From: Streptomyces hyderabadensis
GTDB taxonomy: Bacteria > Actinomycetota > Actinomycetes > Streptomycetales > Streptomycetaceae
NCBI RefSeq assembly: GCF_020404845.1
Contig: NZ_JAIOJZ010000001.1
Span: forward strand, 372,001 to 436,000
Length of the DNA stretch: 64,000 bases
Direction of reading: 5' to 3'
The position numbers and the translations under genes were made by a program. The first letter of the stretch is position 1. Each line of letters starts with the position of its first letter. The notes beneath the pieces are model-generated. The model was not told the DNA's origin and made no database searches. It saw only the letters and a list, made by a program, of their open reading frames with translations. Shown here in pieces: positions 43,369 through 52,466 of the stretch.

Positions 43369-45024
43369 GTGGCCCCTGCCGAACTGACCGTCCCCCGGAC
43401 CGAACGGCGTCGGGACAGACGCGCGAGCGACACCCTGCGCGCCTTCGGGCGCCGGCATCGCGTGCCGCTGCTCGCGACCCTGCCCACCATCCCGCTGTAC
43501 GCGGTGTGGTGGGCGTTTCTCGCCACCGGCGGCGGTGACCTCGCCGCGCAGGAGGCGTGGGCGGACTTCGCGTCGCGGCACGGCGGTTCGGCCTACGGGC
43601 TGTTCTGGTACGGCGGGGTGCACACCGCCAACTACAGCGTCATCTCGCCGTACTTGATGGCGCTGGTCGGCGTGCGCGCCGTCACGGTCGGGTCCGGGCT
43701 CGCCGCCTCCTGGCTCGCGGCCGTGCTGATCGTGCGGTGCGGGGTGCGCAGGCCGGTGTGGCCCGCGCTGCTCGCCTCCCTCGCGCTCTGGTGCGACGTG
43801 GCCTCGGGCCGGACCACCTTCGCGCTCGGCGTCGCCCTCGCGCTGGCCGCCTGTGTGCCGCTGGTGCGGGAGCGGCGGCTGTGGCTCGCCGCCGGGTACG
43901 CGGCGCTGGCGACGTCGGCCTCGCCGGTGGCCGGGCTGTTCCTGGCCGTCGTGGGGGCGGCGTTCCTGCTGGTGCGGGACTGGCGGCGGGCCCTGGTGCT
44001 GCTCATACCCCCGGCGGCCGTCGTCGGGCTGACGACGCTGTTCTTCCCCTCCACGGGGGAGCAGCCGATGCCGTTCGCCCGGATATGGCCGCCGGTCGTG
44101 CTCGGCCTCGCCGTCACCGTGCTGGCCCCGCGTACCTGGCGGGTCGCCCGGTGGAGCGGGGCCGTCTACGCGTTCGGGACCGTGCTGACGTATCTGATCG
44201 CCTCGCCGGTCGGCACCAACGTCGAGCGGTTCGCGGAGCTGTTCGCGCCCGCCGTGCTGCTGGCCGCGCTGCTCACCGCCCCTCCCGCGCTCACCGCGGC
44301 CCGGTCGCGGCGGCTGGTGTCGGGGCTGCTGGCCGTCTCGGTCGTCTACTCCGCGGGGTGGGTGGGCAAGAAGACCGCCGACGACCTGAAGGTGTCCACC
44401 GTCGTACCGGACTGGGCCGCCGAGACGGACGGTGTCGTGGGCGCCCTGAAGGGGCTCGGCGCCGATCGCGCGCGGGTGGAGGTGGTGCCCGCCCGCAACC
44501 ACCGCGAGGCCACCCTGCTCGCCCCGCACGTCAACCTGGCCCGCGGCTGGAACCGGCAGCTCGACGTGGAACGCGGGCGCCTCTTCTACGACGGCACCTT
44601 CTCCGCGGCCACCTACCGGGAGTGGCTGGACCGGTGGGCGGTGGGCTTCGTGGTCGCCCCGCTCGGCAAGCCGGACGGTCCGGCGAGGGCCGAGGCCGAG
44701 CTGGTGCGGGACCCGGAGCTGCGGCCCGCGTGGCTGGAGCCCGTCTGGCGGGACGCGCACTGGCAGGTCTTCCGGGTACGGGACGCCGTACCGCTGGTCT
44801 CCGCGCCCGGCACCGTCGTGACCGCCGCCCCCGCCGATCTGGTGCTGCGCGTGGCGCGGCCCGGCCCGGTGACCGTGCGGATCGCCTGGTCGCCGTGGCT
44901 GCGCAGCGACGGCGGGTGCCTGGCGCGGGACGGCGAGTTCGCCCGGCTGACCGTCGACGCGCCGGGCGAGTACCGGATCAGCTCCCGGTACGGTCCTTCG
45001 CCGGGGGCGGGGGGTCGCTGCTGA
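43369..45024 (+). CDS. Integral membrane protein, GT-C glycosyltransferase-like
   Basis: A 551-residue membrane protein with about ten hydrophobic segments in residues 30-340 and a soluble C-terminal part (about 345-551). An Asp/Glu-bearing loop after the first helix (FLATGGGDLAAQEAW) and the layout resemble GT-C glycosyltransferases/mannosyltransferase-like proteins; no family motif is certain. GTG at 43369. Its last 47 bases overlap the end of the converging GT87/PAP2 gene. The two may act in the same glycolipid or phosphatidylinositol mannoside type pathway, which is speculation. Confidence 0.78.
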   Translation: MAPAELTVPRTERRRDRRASDTLRAFGRRHRVPLLATLPTIPLYAVWWAFLATGGGDLAAQEAWADFASRHGGSAYGLFWYGGVHTANYSVISPYLMALVGVRAVTVGSGLAASWLAAVLIVRCGVRRPVWPALLASLALWCDVASGRTTFALGVALALAACVPLVRERRLWLAAGYAALATSASPVAGLFLAVVGAAFLLVRDWRRALVLLIPPAAVVGLTTLFFPSTGEQPMPFARIWPPVVLGLAVTVLAPRTWRVARWSGAVYAFGTVLTYLIASPVGTNVERFAELFAPAVLLAALLTAPPALTAARSRRLVSGLLAVSVVYSAGWVGKKTADDLKVSTVVPDWAAETDGVVGALKGLGADRARVEVVPARNHREATLLAPHVNLARGWNRQLDVERGRLFYDGTFSAATYREWLDRWAVGFVVAPLGKPDGPARAEAELVRDPELRPAWLEPVWRDAHWQVFRVRDAVPLVSAPGTVVTAAPADLVLRVARPGPVTVRIAWSPWLRSDGGCLARDGEFARLTVDAPGEYRISSRYGPSPGAGGRC

Positions 45025-47167
45025 CGCCGGCCCCCGCGGCGGGCTCCCCGGCGGTCTTCGCGCCCGCCGCGGGCTCCTCTGCCGTCTTCGCGCCCGCCGC
45101 CGGTTCCCCGGCCGTCCGGGCCGCCACCGCCGCCACCGCCGCCACCGCCGCCACCGCCGCCACCGCCGTGGCCGTCCTGGCCCTCGGGCCCTGGAACCAG
45201 TACGTCAGTCCGAAGCCCGCCGCGACCACGGCCGCGCCGCCCACCGCGTCCAGGACCCAGTGGTTGCCGGTCGCCACGATCGCCGAGACGGTGAAGAGCG
45301 GGTGCAGCAGGCCCAGCGCCTTCATCCACACCCTGGGCGCGATGATCGCGATCACCATCCCGCACCACAGCGACCAGCCGAAGTGCAGCGACGGCATCGC
45401 CGCGTACTGGTTGGTGAGGTGCGTCAGCGTGCCGTAGTCCGGCTTGGTGAAATCCTGCACGCCGTGCACGGTGTCGATGATGCCGAGCCCCGGCATCAGC
45501 CGCGGCGGGGCGAGCGGGTAGAGCCAGAAGCCGACCAGGGCCAGCAGGGTGGCGAAGCCCAGGGAGGCGCGGGCCCAGCGGTAGTCGACCGGGCGGCGCC
45601 AGTACAGGACGCCGAGGACGGTCAGCGGCACGACGAAGTGGAACGACGTGTAGTAGAAGTCGAAGAAGTCCCGCAGCCAGCCGACCTTCACCACCGCGTG
45701 GTTGATCGCGTGCTCGATGTCGATGTGCAGGAAGCGCTCGATGTCGAGGATCTGCGTCCCGTGCTCCTCGGCACGCTCCCGGCCCGCCGAGTTGCTGCCG
45801 CCGGTCGCCGCGAGGCGGACCTGGGAGTAGGCGGCGTAGGTGACCCGGATGAGGAGCAGTTCCAGCAGGAGGTTGGGACGGGTCAGGACCCGGCGCAGGA
45901 ACGGCAGCAGCGGGACGTGCTTGAAGCGGGTCGGCACCGGCGGCGCGTAGGCCGTCGGAACCGGGTTGTCGAAGTACGGCGACGTGCGGGCCAGGAAGGG
46001 CACGGCGACGGCGGCGGCCAGCGCGGCCAGCAGCACGACGTTGTCCCGCAGCGGGTACAGGGCCGACATGTTCGGCAGCATCATCTTCGCGGGCAGCGTC
46101 ATCACCAGGACGACCGCGACCGGCCACACGTACCGGTCGGAGGCCCGCTTGCCGACCCGGCCGACCACCGCGGGCAGCACCCACAGCAGCTGGTGCTGCC
46201 AGGTGGCCGGGGAGACGGCGACGGCCGCGCAGCCGGTGACGGCGACGGCGAGCAGCAGCTGGCCGTCGCGGGCGTAGCGCACGGCGCGGCGCAGGGCGAG
46301 GATGGCGACGGCCGCGCCGAGCAGGAGGAAGAGGGCGATCTCCAGCGGGCCGTTGAGGCCCAGCCGGAGCAGGGCGCCGTGCAGCGACTGGTTGGCGAGG
46401 TCGTCGGCCTCGCCGCCCAGGCCGACGCCGGCCATGTGGTGCACCCAGTACGTGTACGAGTCCTGCGCCATGGCGGCCCAGGCGACGGCGGTGCAGGCGA
46501 CGAAGGTGACCGCGGTGGACAGGGCGGCGCGTCGGCGGTCGGTGAACCAGAGCAGCGGGACGAAGAGCAGGACGGTCGGCTGGAAGGCGGCGGCGACGCC
46601 GATCAGCACGCCGCCCACGCGGTCGCCCCGGGCCCCGCGCACGGCGAAGCAGCCGAGCAGGACGAGGAGGACCGGGATGATGCTGGTCTGCCCGAGCCAG
46701 AACGCGTTGCGCACCGGGAGCGAGAGCATCAGCAGGCTGATGGCGACCGGCGCGGCCAGCAGCGCCGTACGGCGTCCGACCGGCTGGGGCAGGGCGCGGG
46801 CGGCGACCAGGCCGAGGGCGACGACGAGCAGCAGCGAGCCGAAGGTCCAGCCCCAGCCCAGGGCCTGCTCGGCGGCGCGGGTGAAGGGTTTGAGGACCAG
46901 GCCGACGAACGGCGTGCCGGTGAACTGCGTGGAGTCGTAGAGCGACCCCTCCACGTGCAGGACGCCGTGCTCGCCCACCCAGGTCTCCAGGTCCGTCAGG
47001 CGCTCCCCCTGGGGGGTGCTGAGGACCGCGGCCACCTGCCGTACGGCCAGGACGGCGGCGATCAGCCACAGACCGAGGCGTGCGACCCGCCAACGTGCTC
47101 TGCTCACGTCGGCGGCCGAGGCTCCGAAGGACTCCGCCGGTCGCCCACTGTGCTCCGCATTCGCCAC
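44978..47167 (-). CDS. Bifunctional glycosyltransferase 87 / PAP2 phosphatase protein
   Basis: Large membrane protein of about 729 residues. The first 430 residues carry a GT87 (GT-C) polyprenol-dependent mannosyltransferase-like domain with about ten helices (GQTSIIPVLLVLLGCFAVRGARGD). The second domain is a PAP2-type phosphatase with MPSLHFGWSLW and NHWVLDAVGG. The C-terminal tail has VAA repeats (from CCGCCA units) and three PAAGAKTA-like repeats. GTG at 47167 is chosen from the conserved start region; the upstream frame stays open. Divergent from the MHS transporter. Confidence 0.85.
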   Translation of the reverse strand: MANAEHSGRPAESFGASAADVSRARWRVARLGLWLIAAVLAVRQVAAVLSTPQGERLTDLETWVGEHGVLHVEGSLYDSTQFTGTPFVGLVLKPFTRAAEQALGWGWTFGSLLLVVALGLVAARALPQPVGRRTALLAAPVAISLLMLSLPVRNAFWLGQTSIIPVLLVLLGCFAVRGARGDRVGGVLIGVAAAFQPTVLLFVPLLWFTDRRRAALSTAVTFVACTAVAWAAMAQDSYTYWVHHMAGVGLGGEADDLANQSLHGALLRLGLNGPLEIALFLLLGAAVAILALRRAVRYARDGQLLLAVAVTGCAAVAVSPATWQHQLLWVLPAVVGRVGKRASDRYVWPVAVVLVMTLPAKMMLPNMSALYPLRDNVVLLAALAAAVAVPFLARTSPYFDNPVPTAYAPPVPTRFKHVPLLPFLRRVLTRPNLLLELLLIRVTYAAYSQVRLAATGGSNSAGRERAEEHGTQILDIERFLHIDIEHAINHAVVKVGWLRDFFDFYYTSFHFVVPLTVLGVLYWRRPVDYRWARASLGFATLLALVGFWLYPLAPPRLMPGLGIIDTVHGVQDFTKPDYGTLTHLTNQYAAMPSLHFGWSLWCGMVIAIIAPRVWMKALGLLHPLFTVSAIVATGNHWVLDAVGGAAVVAAGFGLTYWFQGPRARTATAVAAVAAVAAVAAVAARTAGEPAAGAKTAEEPAAGAKTAGEPAAGAGVSSDPPPPAKDRTGS

Positions 47168-47577
47168 GCCTCGTCGGCCTCCCGCCCCGCTCGTACCCTG
47201 CGTACCGCGCTCGTGTACGCAGTGTGTCGTCCCTGCGAACCCTACGAGGCTCGCACCACCCCCGGAGGAAGACGCGAGCACCCCCCACTCAACCTGACAG
47301 CCGTCCGCAGTTCGATTCGGGGAGCGAGAAGGATCACAGCTCGCGACCGGGCGGACGGCGCGCGGCGCGCGCATGTCCCCTGCGTGTACGCCATTTTGGT
47401 GCACAGTGCAACGAAAAGCATACCGGGCGTAAGCGGCGCATCAGCGCCTATGGTCGCTTTTCTGCCCGTGGCCGCGTGCCGCGGGCTCTTTCCGGCCCGG
47501 CGACAGCGCCCGCCGTGCGGGTCGTGGCGTTCCTCCGCCTCCGTCCCTGTCCCCGTCGAAAGTAGGCGAGCGTAGTT
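47168..47577. other. 410-bp divergent intergenic region with palindrome and hairpin
   Basis: Between the GT87/PAP2 and MHS transporter genes. It holds an 11-base perfect palindrome TGCACAGTGCA (47400-47410) and a hairpin whose stem GGCGC/GCGCC (47435-47439, 47444-47448) is extended by AAGCG/CGCTT (47431-47435, 47455-47459) and followed by TTTTC, which resembles an attenuator or terminator reading toward the MHS gene. No coding frame is convincing. Confidence 0.5.
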
Positions 47578-48963
47578 TTGTCGGCCGCCCCCGTCGCCGC
47601 TGCTCCTCCGTCCCGTACGACCCCCGCACCCGTCCCGCGTGCCGCCGGCGCGCCCACCGCCACCGATCCCGCGCTCGTGCGGCGCGCCGTCAAGGCGGCG
47701 GCCCTGGGCAACGCCATGGAGTGGTTCGACTTCGGCGTCTACAGCTACATCGCCGTGACGCTGGGCAAGGTCTTCTTCCCCTCCGGCAACCCGACCGCGC
47801 AGCTGCTGTCCACCTTCGGCGCCTTCGCTGCGGCGTTCCTGGTCCGGCCGCTGGGCGGCATGGTCTTCGGCCCGCTCGGGGACCGCGTCGGGCGGCAGAA
47901 GGTGCTCGCCCTGACGATGATCATGATGGCGGCGGGCACGTTCGCCATCGGACTCATCCCGTCCTACGCGACGATCGGCGTCTGGGCGCCGGTGCTGCTG
48001 CTGGCCGCGCGGCTCGTGCAGGGCTTCTCCACCGGCGGTGAGTACGCGGGCGCCTCCACCTTCATCGCCGAGTACGCGCCGGACAAGCGGCGCGGCTTCC
48101 TGGGGAGCTGGCTGGAGTTCGGCACGCTCGCCGGGTACATCGGCGGCGCCGGTCTGGTGACGCTGATGACGGCGCTGCTCTCGGACGGCGACCTGATGTC
48201 GTGGGGCTGGCGCATCCCGTTCCTGATCGCCGGGCCGATGGGCATCGTGGGGCTGTACCTGCGGATGCGTCTGGAGGAGACCCCGGCGTTCGCGGCCGAG
48301 GTGGCGAAGGCGGAGACGGAGCGGCCGAAGGTGCCGCTGCGGGAGATGGTCACCGGCCAGTGGCGGGCACTGCTGCTCTGCGTCGGCCTGGTGCTGGTCT
48401 TCAACGTCACCGACTACATGCTGCTGTCGTACATGCCGAGCTATCTGACCAGCGAGCTGGAGTACGACGAGACGCACGGGCTGCTCGTGGTGCTGGGCGT
48501 GATGGCGCTGATGATGGTCGTCCAGCCGTTCGCGGGCGCGCTGACCGACCGGGTCGGGCGGCGGCCGGTGATCGCGGCGGGCTGCGCGGGCTTCCTTCTG
48601 CTGTCCGTCCCGGCGCTGCTGCTGATCCGCGAGGGCAGCCTGCTCGCGGTGGCGCTGGGCATGGGCGCGCTGGGCATGCTGCTGGTCTGCTTCACGGCGT
48701 CGATGCCGTCGGCGCTGCCGGCGCTGTTCCCGACGCGGGTGCGGTACGGCTCGCTGTCGATCGGCTTCAACGTCTCGGTGTCGCTGTTCGGCGGGACGAC
48801 GCCGCTGGTGGTGACCGCACTGATCGGGGCGACGGGCGACATGATGATGCCCGCGTACTACATGATGGCCGCGGCCGTGGTCGGCGGCGTGGCGGTCTGG
48901 TTCATGACCGAGTCAGCGGGACGCCCGCTGCCGGGCTCGGCACCGGCGGTGGAGGGGCGTTAG
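47578..48963 (+). CDS. MFS transporter, metabolite:H+ symporter (ProP/KgtP-like)
   Basis: Uptake transporter of 461 residues with 12 helices, of the MHS subfamily (dicarboxylates, proline/betaine). Diagnostic features are AMEWFDFGVYSYIAVTLGKVFFP in helix 1, GPLGDRVGRQKVL (motif A) and GFSTGGEYAGASTFIAEYAPDKRRGFLGS. The TTG at 47578 is the most upstream start; a 40-residue Ala/Pro-rich N-terminus precedes helix 1, so the exact start is uncertain. The ion-coupled substrate is unknown. Confidence 0.9.
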   Translation: MSAAPVAAAPPSRTTPAPVPRAAGAPTATDPALVRRAVKAAALGNAMEWFDFGVYSYIAVTLGKVFFPSGNPTAQLLSTFGAFAAAFLVRPLGGMVFGPLGDRVGRQKVLALTMIMMAAGTFAIGLIPSYATIGVWAPVLLLAARLVQGFSTGGEYAGASTFIAEYAPDKRRGFLGSWLEFGTLAGYIGGAGLVTLMTALLSDGDLMSWGWRIPFLIAGPMGIVGLYLRMRLEETPAFAAEVAKAETERPKVPLREMVTGQWRALLLCVGLVLVFNVTDYMLLSYMPSYLTSELEYDETHGLLVVLGVMALMMVVQPFAGALTDRVGRRPVIAAGCAGFLLLSVPALLLIREGSLLAVALGMGALGMLLVCFTASMPSALPALFPTRVRYGSLSIGFNVSVSLFGGTTPLVVTALIGATGDMMMPAYYMMAAAVVGGVAVWFMTESAGRPLPGSAPAVEGR

Positions 48964-49037
48964 GCACCCCGGGCGGGAGCCGGCCCCCCGGCGCTGCCGC
49001 TGCGGCCTCCGGGCCGCTCTGCCAGACTGCCGGGGTG

Positions 49038-49550
49038 ATGGTCAGACTTGCGGAAGAGCGAGACTTCCCCGGCTTCCTCGGCCTGGCGGCCCAGGTGGAG
49101 CACTGGTTCGGCCCGATGGTCGAGGACGCGGGGTTCCATGAGGCGGTGCGCGAGCACATCCGCCGGAACGAGGCACTCGTCGCCGTGCCCTCGGACCCGG
49201 GCACGGAACCGGACCCGGGCACGGACACGGACCTGCTCGGCGGGCTCCTGTTCGGGGCGGGCGCGGACACGCCGGTCCACCACGTCCACTGGCTGGTCGT
49301 GTCGCAGCGGGCGCGGGCGGGCGGAGTGGGCCGTGAGCTGATGCGGGACGCGCTGCGCAGGTGGGTGCGGGGACCGGCCGACGTCGAGGTGGTCACGTTC
49401 GGGGCCGACCATCCCGGCGCTGCCGCGAGCGGCGCCCGCGCCTTCTACGAGCGCCTCGGCTTCACCCCCGCCGAAACGGTCGCGCCCGGCCCGGAGGGCG
49501 GCTCCCGCCAGCTCTTCCGCCGCACCGTGGCCGCGGGAGGCCCGGTATGA
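49038..49550 (+). CDS. GNAT family N-acetyltransferase
   Basis: Acetyltransferase of 170 residues. The acetyl-CoA binding segment is HHVHWLVVSQRARAGGVGRELMRDALRRWVRG (about 92-122), followed by ARAFYERLGFTPAE. A DPGT repeat near residue 55 is a small low-complexity insertion. ATG at 49038 with an in-frame GTG one codon earlier; no ribosome site is clear. Its stop overlaps the O-methyltransferase start (ATGA). Confidence 0.86.
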   Translation: MVRLAEERDFPGFLGLAAQVEHWFGPMVEDAGFHEAVREHIRRNEALVAVPSDPGTEPDPGTDTDLLGGLLFGAGADTPVHHVHWLVVSQRARAGGVGRELMRDALRRWVRGPADVEVVTFGADHPGAAASGARAFYERLGFTPAETVAPGPEGGSRQLFRRTVAAGGPV

Positions 49551-50218
49551 GCGAGTCACGGCTCTGGGACGAGGTCGACGCCTACTTCACCGGCCACCTC
49601 GCGCCCGAGGACGAGGCCCTGGCAGCCGCCCGCCGGGAGAGCGACGCCGCCGGACTGCCACAGGTGAACGTCACCGCCGGCCAGGGCAAACTCCTGCAGC
49701 TCCTCGCCCGGATCCAGGGCGCCCGCACCATCCTGGAGATCGGCACCCTCGGCGGCTACAGCACCATCTGGCTGGCCCGCGCCCTGCCCGCCGACGGCCG
49801 GCTGGTCACCCTGGAGTACAGCGCCCGGCACGCGGAGGTCGCCGTCCGCAACATCGCCCGCGCCGGCCTCGACCCCCTCGTCGACGTACGCGTGGGCCCC
49901 GCCCTGGAGTCCCTGCCGAAGCTCGCCGACGAGAACCCGGCGCCCTTCGACCTGGTCTTCATCGACGCCGACCGGCGCAACGACCCGCACTACCTCGAGT
50001 GGGCCCTGAGGCTCACCAGCACCGGCAGTCTGATCGTCCTCGACAACGTGGTCCGCGGCGGCCGCGTGGCCGACGCCGACGACACCGCCGCGGAGCTGCT
50101 CGGCATCCGCGCCGCCGTCGAGCTGATCGGCAGCCACCCCCGGCTCAGCGGCACCGCGGTCCAGACGGTCGGCCCCAAGGGGTACGACGGGTTCGCCCTG
50201 GCGCGCGTGCTGCCCTGA
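49547..50218 (+). CDS. O-methyltransferase (family 3, COMT-like)
   Basis: SAM-dependent O-methyltransferase of 223 residues. Motifs: LEIGTLGGYSTIWLARALP (about 63-81), LVTLEYSARHAEVAVRNI, FDLVFIDADRRNDPHYLEWAL with metal ligands Asp, and LIVLDNVVRGG. These bind a divalent metal and methylate catechol-like hydroxyls. ATG at 49547 overlaps the GNAT stop by 4 nt, so the two are coupled. Confidence 0.92.
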   Translation: MSESRLWDEVDAYFTGHLAPEDEALAAARRESDAAGLPQVNVTAGQGKLLQLLARIQGARTILEIGTLGGYSTIWLARALPADGRLVTLEYSARHAEVAVRNIARAGLDPLVDVRVGPALESLPKLADENPAPFDLVFIDADRRNDPHYLEWALRLTSTGSLIVLDNVVRGGRVADADDTAAELLGIRAAVELIGSHPRLSGTAVQTVGPKGYDGFALARVLP

Positions 50219-50231
50219 CCGGCGGCCGGGC

Positions 50232-50630
50232 CTACACCTCGTGGTAGAAGCCGACGTTGACGCTGCGCGGCTCGGCGCGGTCCTGGACCACCACCTCGCC
50301 GCTGCCGCCCCTGGGCAGCGGCACGGTGCCGCCGTACGTCATGGGCTGCGCCGCCGTGTGCCCGCCGACGGTCAGCCGGACCTCGCAGGAGGGGTCCGGC
50401 TGGGAGCCGCGCAGCCAGGTCAGCCGCCAGGTGCCGTCCGGGCCGCACCGGAACTCCAGGTGCACCCGGGACACGAACAGCCAGTCGTCCGGCGTCGACA
50501 GCCGGCACACGGACCTGTCCCTGCCCACCCGCAGCACGGCGTCCGGCTCGCTGGGCGCGTCGGCCATCTGCATGCCGGCCGTGGCGCCCGCGTCCGCCGC
50601 GGTGACGGCGGCCATGGTGAGTTCGAGCAC
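50232..50630 (-). CDS. FHA-domain-like small protein
   Basis: Soluble protein of 132 residues whose centre reads VLRVGRDRSVCRLSTPDDWLFVSRVHLEFRCGPDGTWRLTWL, the FHA-fold pattern (GR...SR.H) that binds phosphothreonine peptides. The C-terminal half has WLRGSQPDPSCEVRLTVGG. No enzymatic domain is attached. GTG at 50630 is favoured by GAAGGAG 6 bases upstream. It converges on the O-methyltransferase gene (13-base gap) and is divergent from the DnaJC28-like gene. Confidence 0.8.
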   Translation of the reverse strand: MLELTMAAVTAADAGATAGMQMADAPSEPDAVLRVGRDRSVCRLSTPDDWLFVSRVHLEFRCGPDGTWRLTWLRGSQPDPSCEVRLTVGGHTAAQPMTYGGTVPLPRGGSGEVVVQDRAEPRSVNVGFYHEV

Positions 50631-50711
50631 GTGCGCTCCTTCGAGGTCCGTCGGCTTGTCGCCGCCGCATGATAGATCGACCGGTGGAGTGGTGTCCGGC
50701 ACAATGGGGAC

Positions 50712-51119
50712 ATGACCGAGCGGAAGCCACCCGGCGTCGACTTCGAGTCCTGGGTCGACAAACAGATTCGAGACGCGGACGCCCGAGGCGAGTTCGCCGA
50801 GCTGCCCGGCGCCGGCAAGCCGCTGCCCACCGAGATGGACAGCACCTACGACGAACTGTGGTGGGTCAAGCGGAAGATGGCCCGCGAGGGTTTCTCCGTG
50901 CTGCCGCCCACGCTGGCTCTGCGCAAGGAGGCGGAGGACGCCCTGGAGGCGGCGGCGAAGGCACCGTCGGAGCGGGTGGTGCGCCGCATCGTCGAGGAGA
51001 TCAACGTCAAGATCCGCGACGTCATGTTCAAGCCGCCGCCCGGCCCCCCGCTGGGGCTGAAGCCCTACGACGTCGACGAGGTCGTACGGCAGTGGCGGGA
51101 GGGCCGGGCGGAGCGGTGA
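50712..51119 (+). CDS. DnaJC28-type (DUF1992) domain protein
   Basis: A 135-residue protein of the DUF1992 family, named after the human DNAJC28 conserved domain; it has no J domain. The block DFESWVDKQIRDADARGEFAELPGAGKPLP is the family hallmark, followed by a helical DELWWVKRKMAREGFSVLPP segment. Function unknown. A -10-like CACAAT about 8 bases before ATG 50712 suggests a leaderless mRNA. Confidence 0.88.
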   Translation: MTERKPPGVDFESWVDKQIRDADARGEFAELPGAGKPLPTEMDSTYDELWWVKRKMAREGFSVLPPTLALRKEAEDALEAAAKAPSERVVRRIVEEINVKIRDVMFKPPPGPPLGLKPYDVDEVVRQWREGRAER

Positions 51120-51129
51120 CGCCCGTGGT

Positions 51130-51621
51130 TCACAGGCGCATCAGACGGTCCGCCAGCTCTCGGTAGTCCCGCAGGGCCAGGCGGAGTTGCTCGGTGTCGG
51201 TGCTGGGCGCGCCGCTGTCCGGCCCGACCTCCTGCCAGGAGGTGCGCAGGGTGCGGCGGCGGTCGGCCACGGCATCCGTGAAGCGGGCGGCGATCTCCTC
51301 CAGGACCCGGTCGGCCTCCTCGACGGAAGCACGCGGCGCGTCGACGAACCCGGCCACGGCGTGGTGCAGCCGCCGACCGAGCCGGTCGGAGTCACCGGGC
51401 GCTAGGAGCGGCCCGGCGGGCGTGGCCGCCGAGGGTGCTTCGGCAGCGACCGCGGACTCGGCGGTTGCCCCGGGCTCGGTGGTGGTCCCCGGTCGGGCGG
51501 GGGCGCCCGCACCGGCGGTGGTGCCGGGCTCGCGCGCGACGTCGGGTCCGGCAGTGGTGCCGCGCTCGCGCGCGATGTCGGGTCCGGCGGTGGGACCGCG
51601 GTCGCCTGTCGTGTCGGGCAT
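51130..51621 (-). CDS. Uncharacterised protein with repeat-rich N-terminus
   Basis: A 163-residue soluble protein, unnamed. Residues 1-70 are Thr/Ala/Gly/Pro-rich with repeats such as TTAGPD and GTTAGAG (disordered); residues 75-163 form a helical domain (LHHAVAGFVDAPRASVEEADRVLEEIAARF). The helical part resembles the C-terminal part of its operon neighbour (AERFVDSPREAVGEADRLLAELAAARG), suggesting duplication. It starts 3 bases after the upstream stop at 51625, so they are co-expressed. Confidence 0.75.
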   Translation of the reverse strand: MPDTTGDRGPTAGPDIARERGTTAGPDVAREPGTTAGAGAPARPGTTTEPGATAESAVAAEAPSAATPAGPLLAPGDSDRLGRRLHHAVAGFVDAPRASVEEADRVLEEIAARFTDAVADRRRTLRTSWQEVGPDSGAPSTDTEQLRLALRDYRELADRLMRL

Positions 51622-51624
51622 GCC

Positions 51625-52302
51625 TCAGCTCTCCTTCGGCCGGCGCTTGCCGAGCGACCACGCGTGGGTCGTGCGGGGCGCGTGGGCGGCGGGGGCCGGT
51701 TCGCCGGCCTCCGTGCCGGTCCGCCGCCGCCCGGCGTCGTGACGGTCCGGGCGTACCAGCGCCTCGAACAGCGCTCGGGCCTCGACCAGGGACGCGCGCA
51801 TCTCCTCCGTGCCCGCACCGCCGTCCCGCGCGTCGTCCACGCGGGCGTGCGTCACGCGGTGCACACGGCGGTAGCCCTCCACATGGTGGACATGGTGCAC
51901 GGACAGCGCCGTGAGCTGCTCCTCGTACTGTCCGCCGTCCGGGAAACCCCGCGCGGCGGCGAGTTCCGCGAGCAGCCGGTCCGCTTCGCCGACCGCCTCG
52001 CGCGGGGAGTCGACGAAGCGCTCCTGGGCCGCCGCCCAGCGCGCCTCGAAGCGCTCGCGCTCGGCGGGTTCCAGCGGGCGGGTGCGCAGCGACCCGTGCC
52101 GCCGCACCCGTTCGGCCAGTTCCCGCTCGGCGGCCTTGGTGTCACCGTCGTGCCGGGCCACGGCCAGGTCGTACTCGGGCCCGAAGCGCCGCTTCAGGCT
52201 TCCGCCGTGCTGGGGGCCCCGTGCGCGCAGGGCGAGGACGGCCGCGACGACGAGCACGACCGCCACGATCACGATCAGAGCGATGATCACGCCTGTGGAC
52301 AT
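51625..52302 (-). CDS. Single-pass membrane protein with helical domain
   Basis: A 225-residue protein: N-terminal transmembrane helix (residues 4-26, VIIALIVIVAVVLVVAAVLAL), then a long helical region with the motif FVDSPREAVGEADRLLAELAAARGFP (about 92-118) and an Ala/Pro-rich tail. Function unknown; streptomycete homologues probably exist. ATG at 52302 has GGAAGG 6 bases upstream. First gene of a two-gene operon with the repeat-rich protein. Confidence 0.75.
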   Translation of the reverse strand: MSTGVIIALIVIVAVVLVVAAVLALRARGPQHGGSLKRRFGPEYDLAVARHDGDTKAAERELAERVRRHGSLRTRPLEPAERERFEARWAAAQERFVDSPREAVGEADRLLAELAAARGFPDGGQYEEQLTALSVHHVHHVEGYRRVHRVTHARVDDARDGGAGTEEMRASLVEARALFEALVRPDRHDAGRRRTGTEAGEPAPAAHAPRTTHAWSLGKRRPKES

Positions 52303-52466
52303 GAGTGCCTTCCGGGTTTTCGGCCTGCCGGCTCTCCGAGCGGGCCGGTTCGCCGTTCGTGTTGCCCCGCAGTCCGCGCTCAAACGGCGCACGGCGTGCG
52401 CCGAGCCCGCACGGGTGGGAAAATACGCTTGCCCGGCACGCCGGTACCCCGCCGACAATGCCCGTC

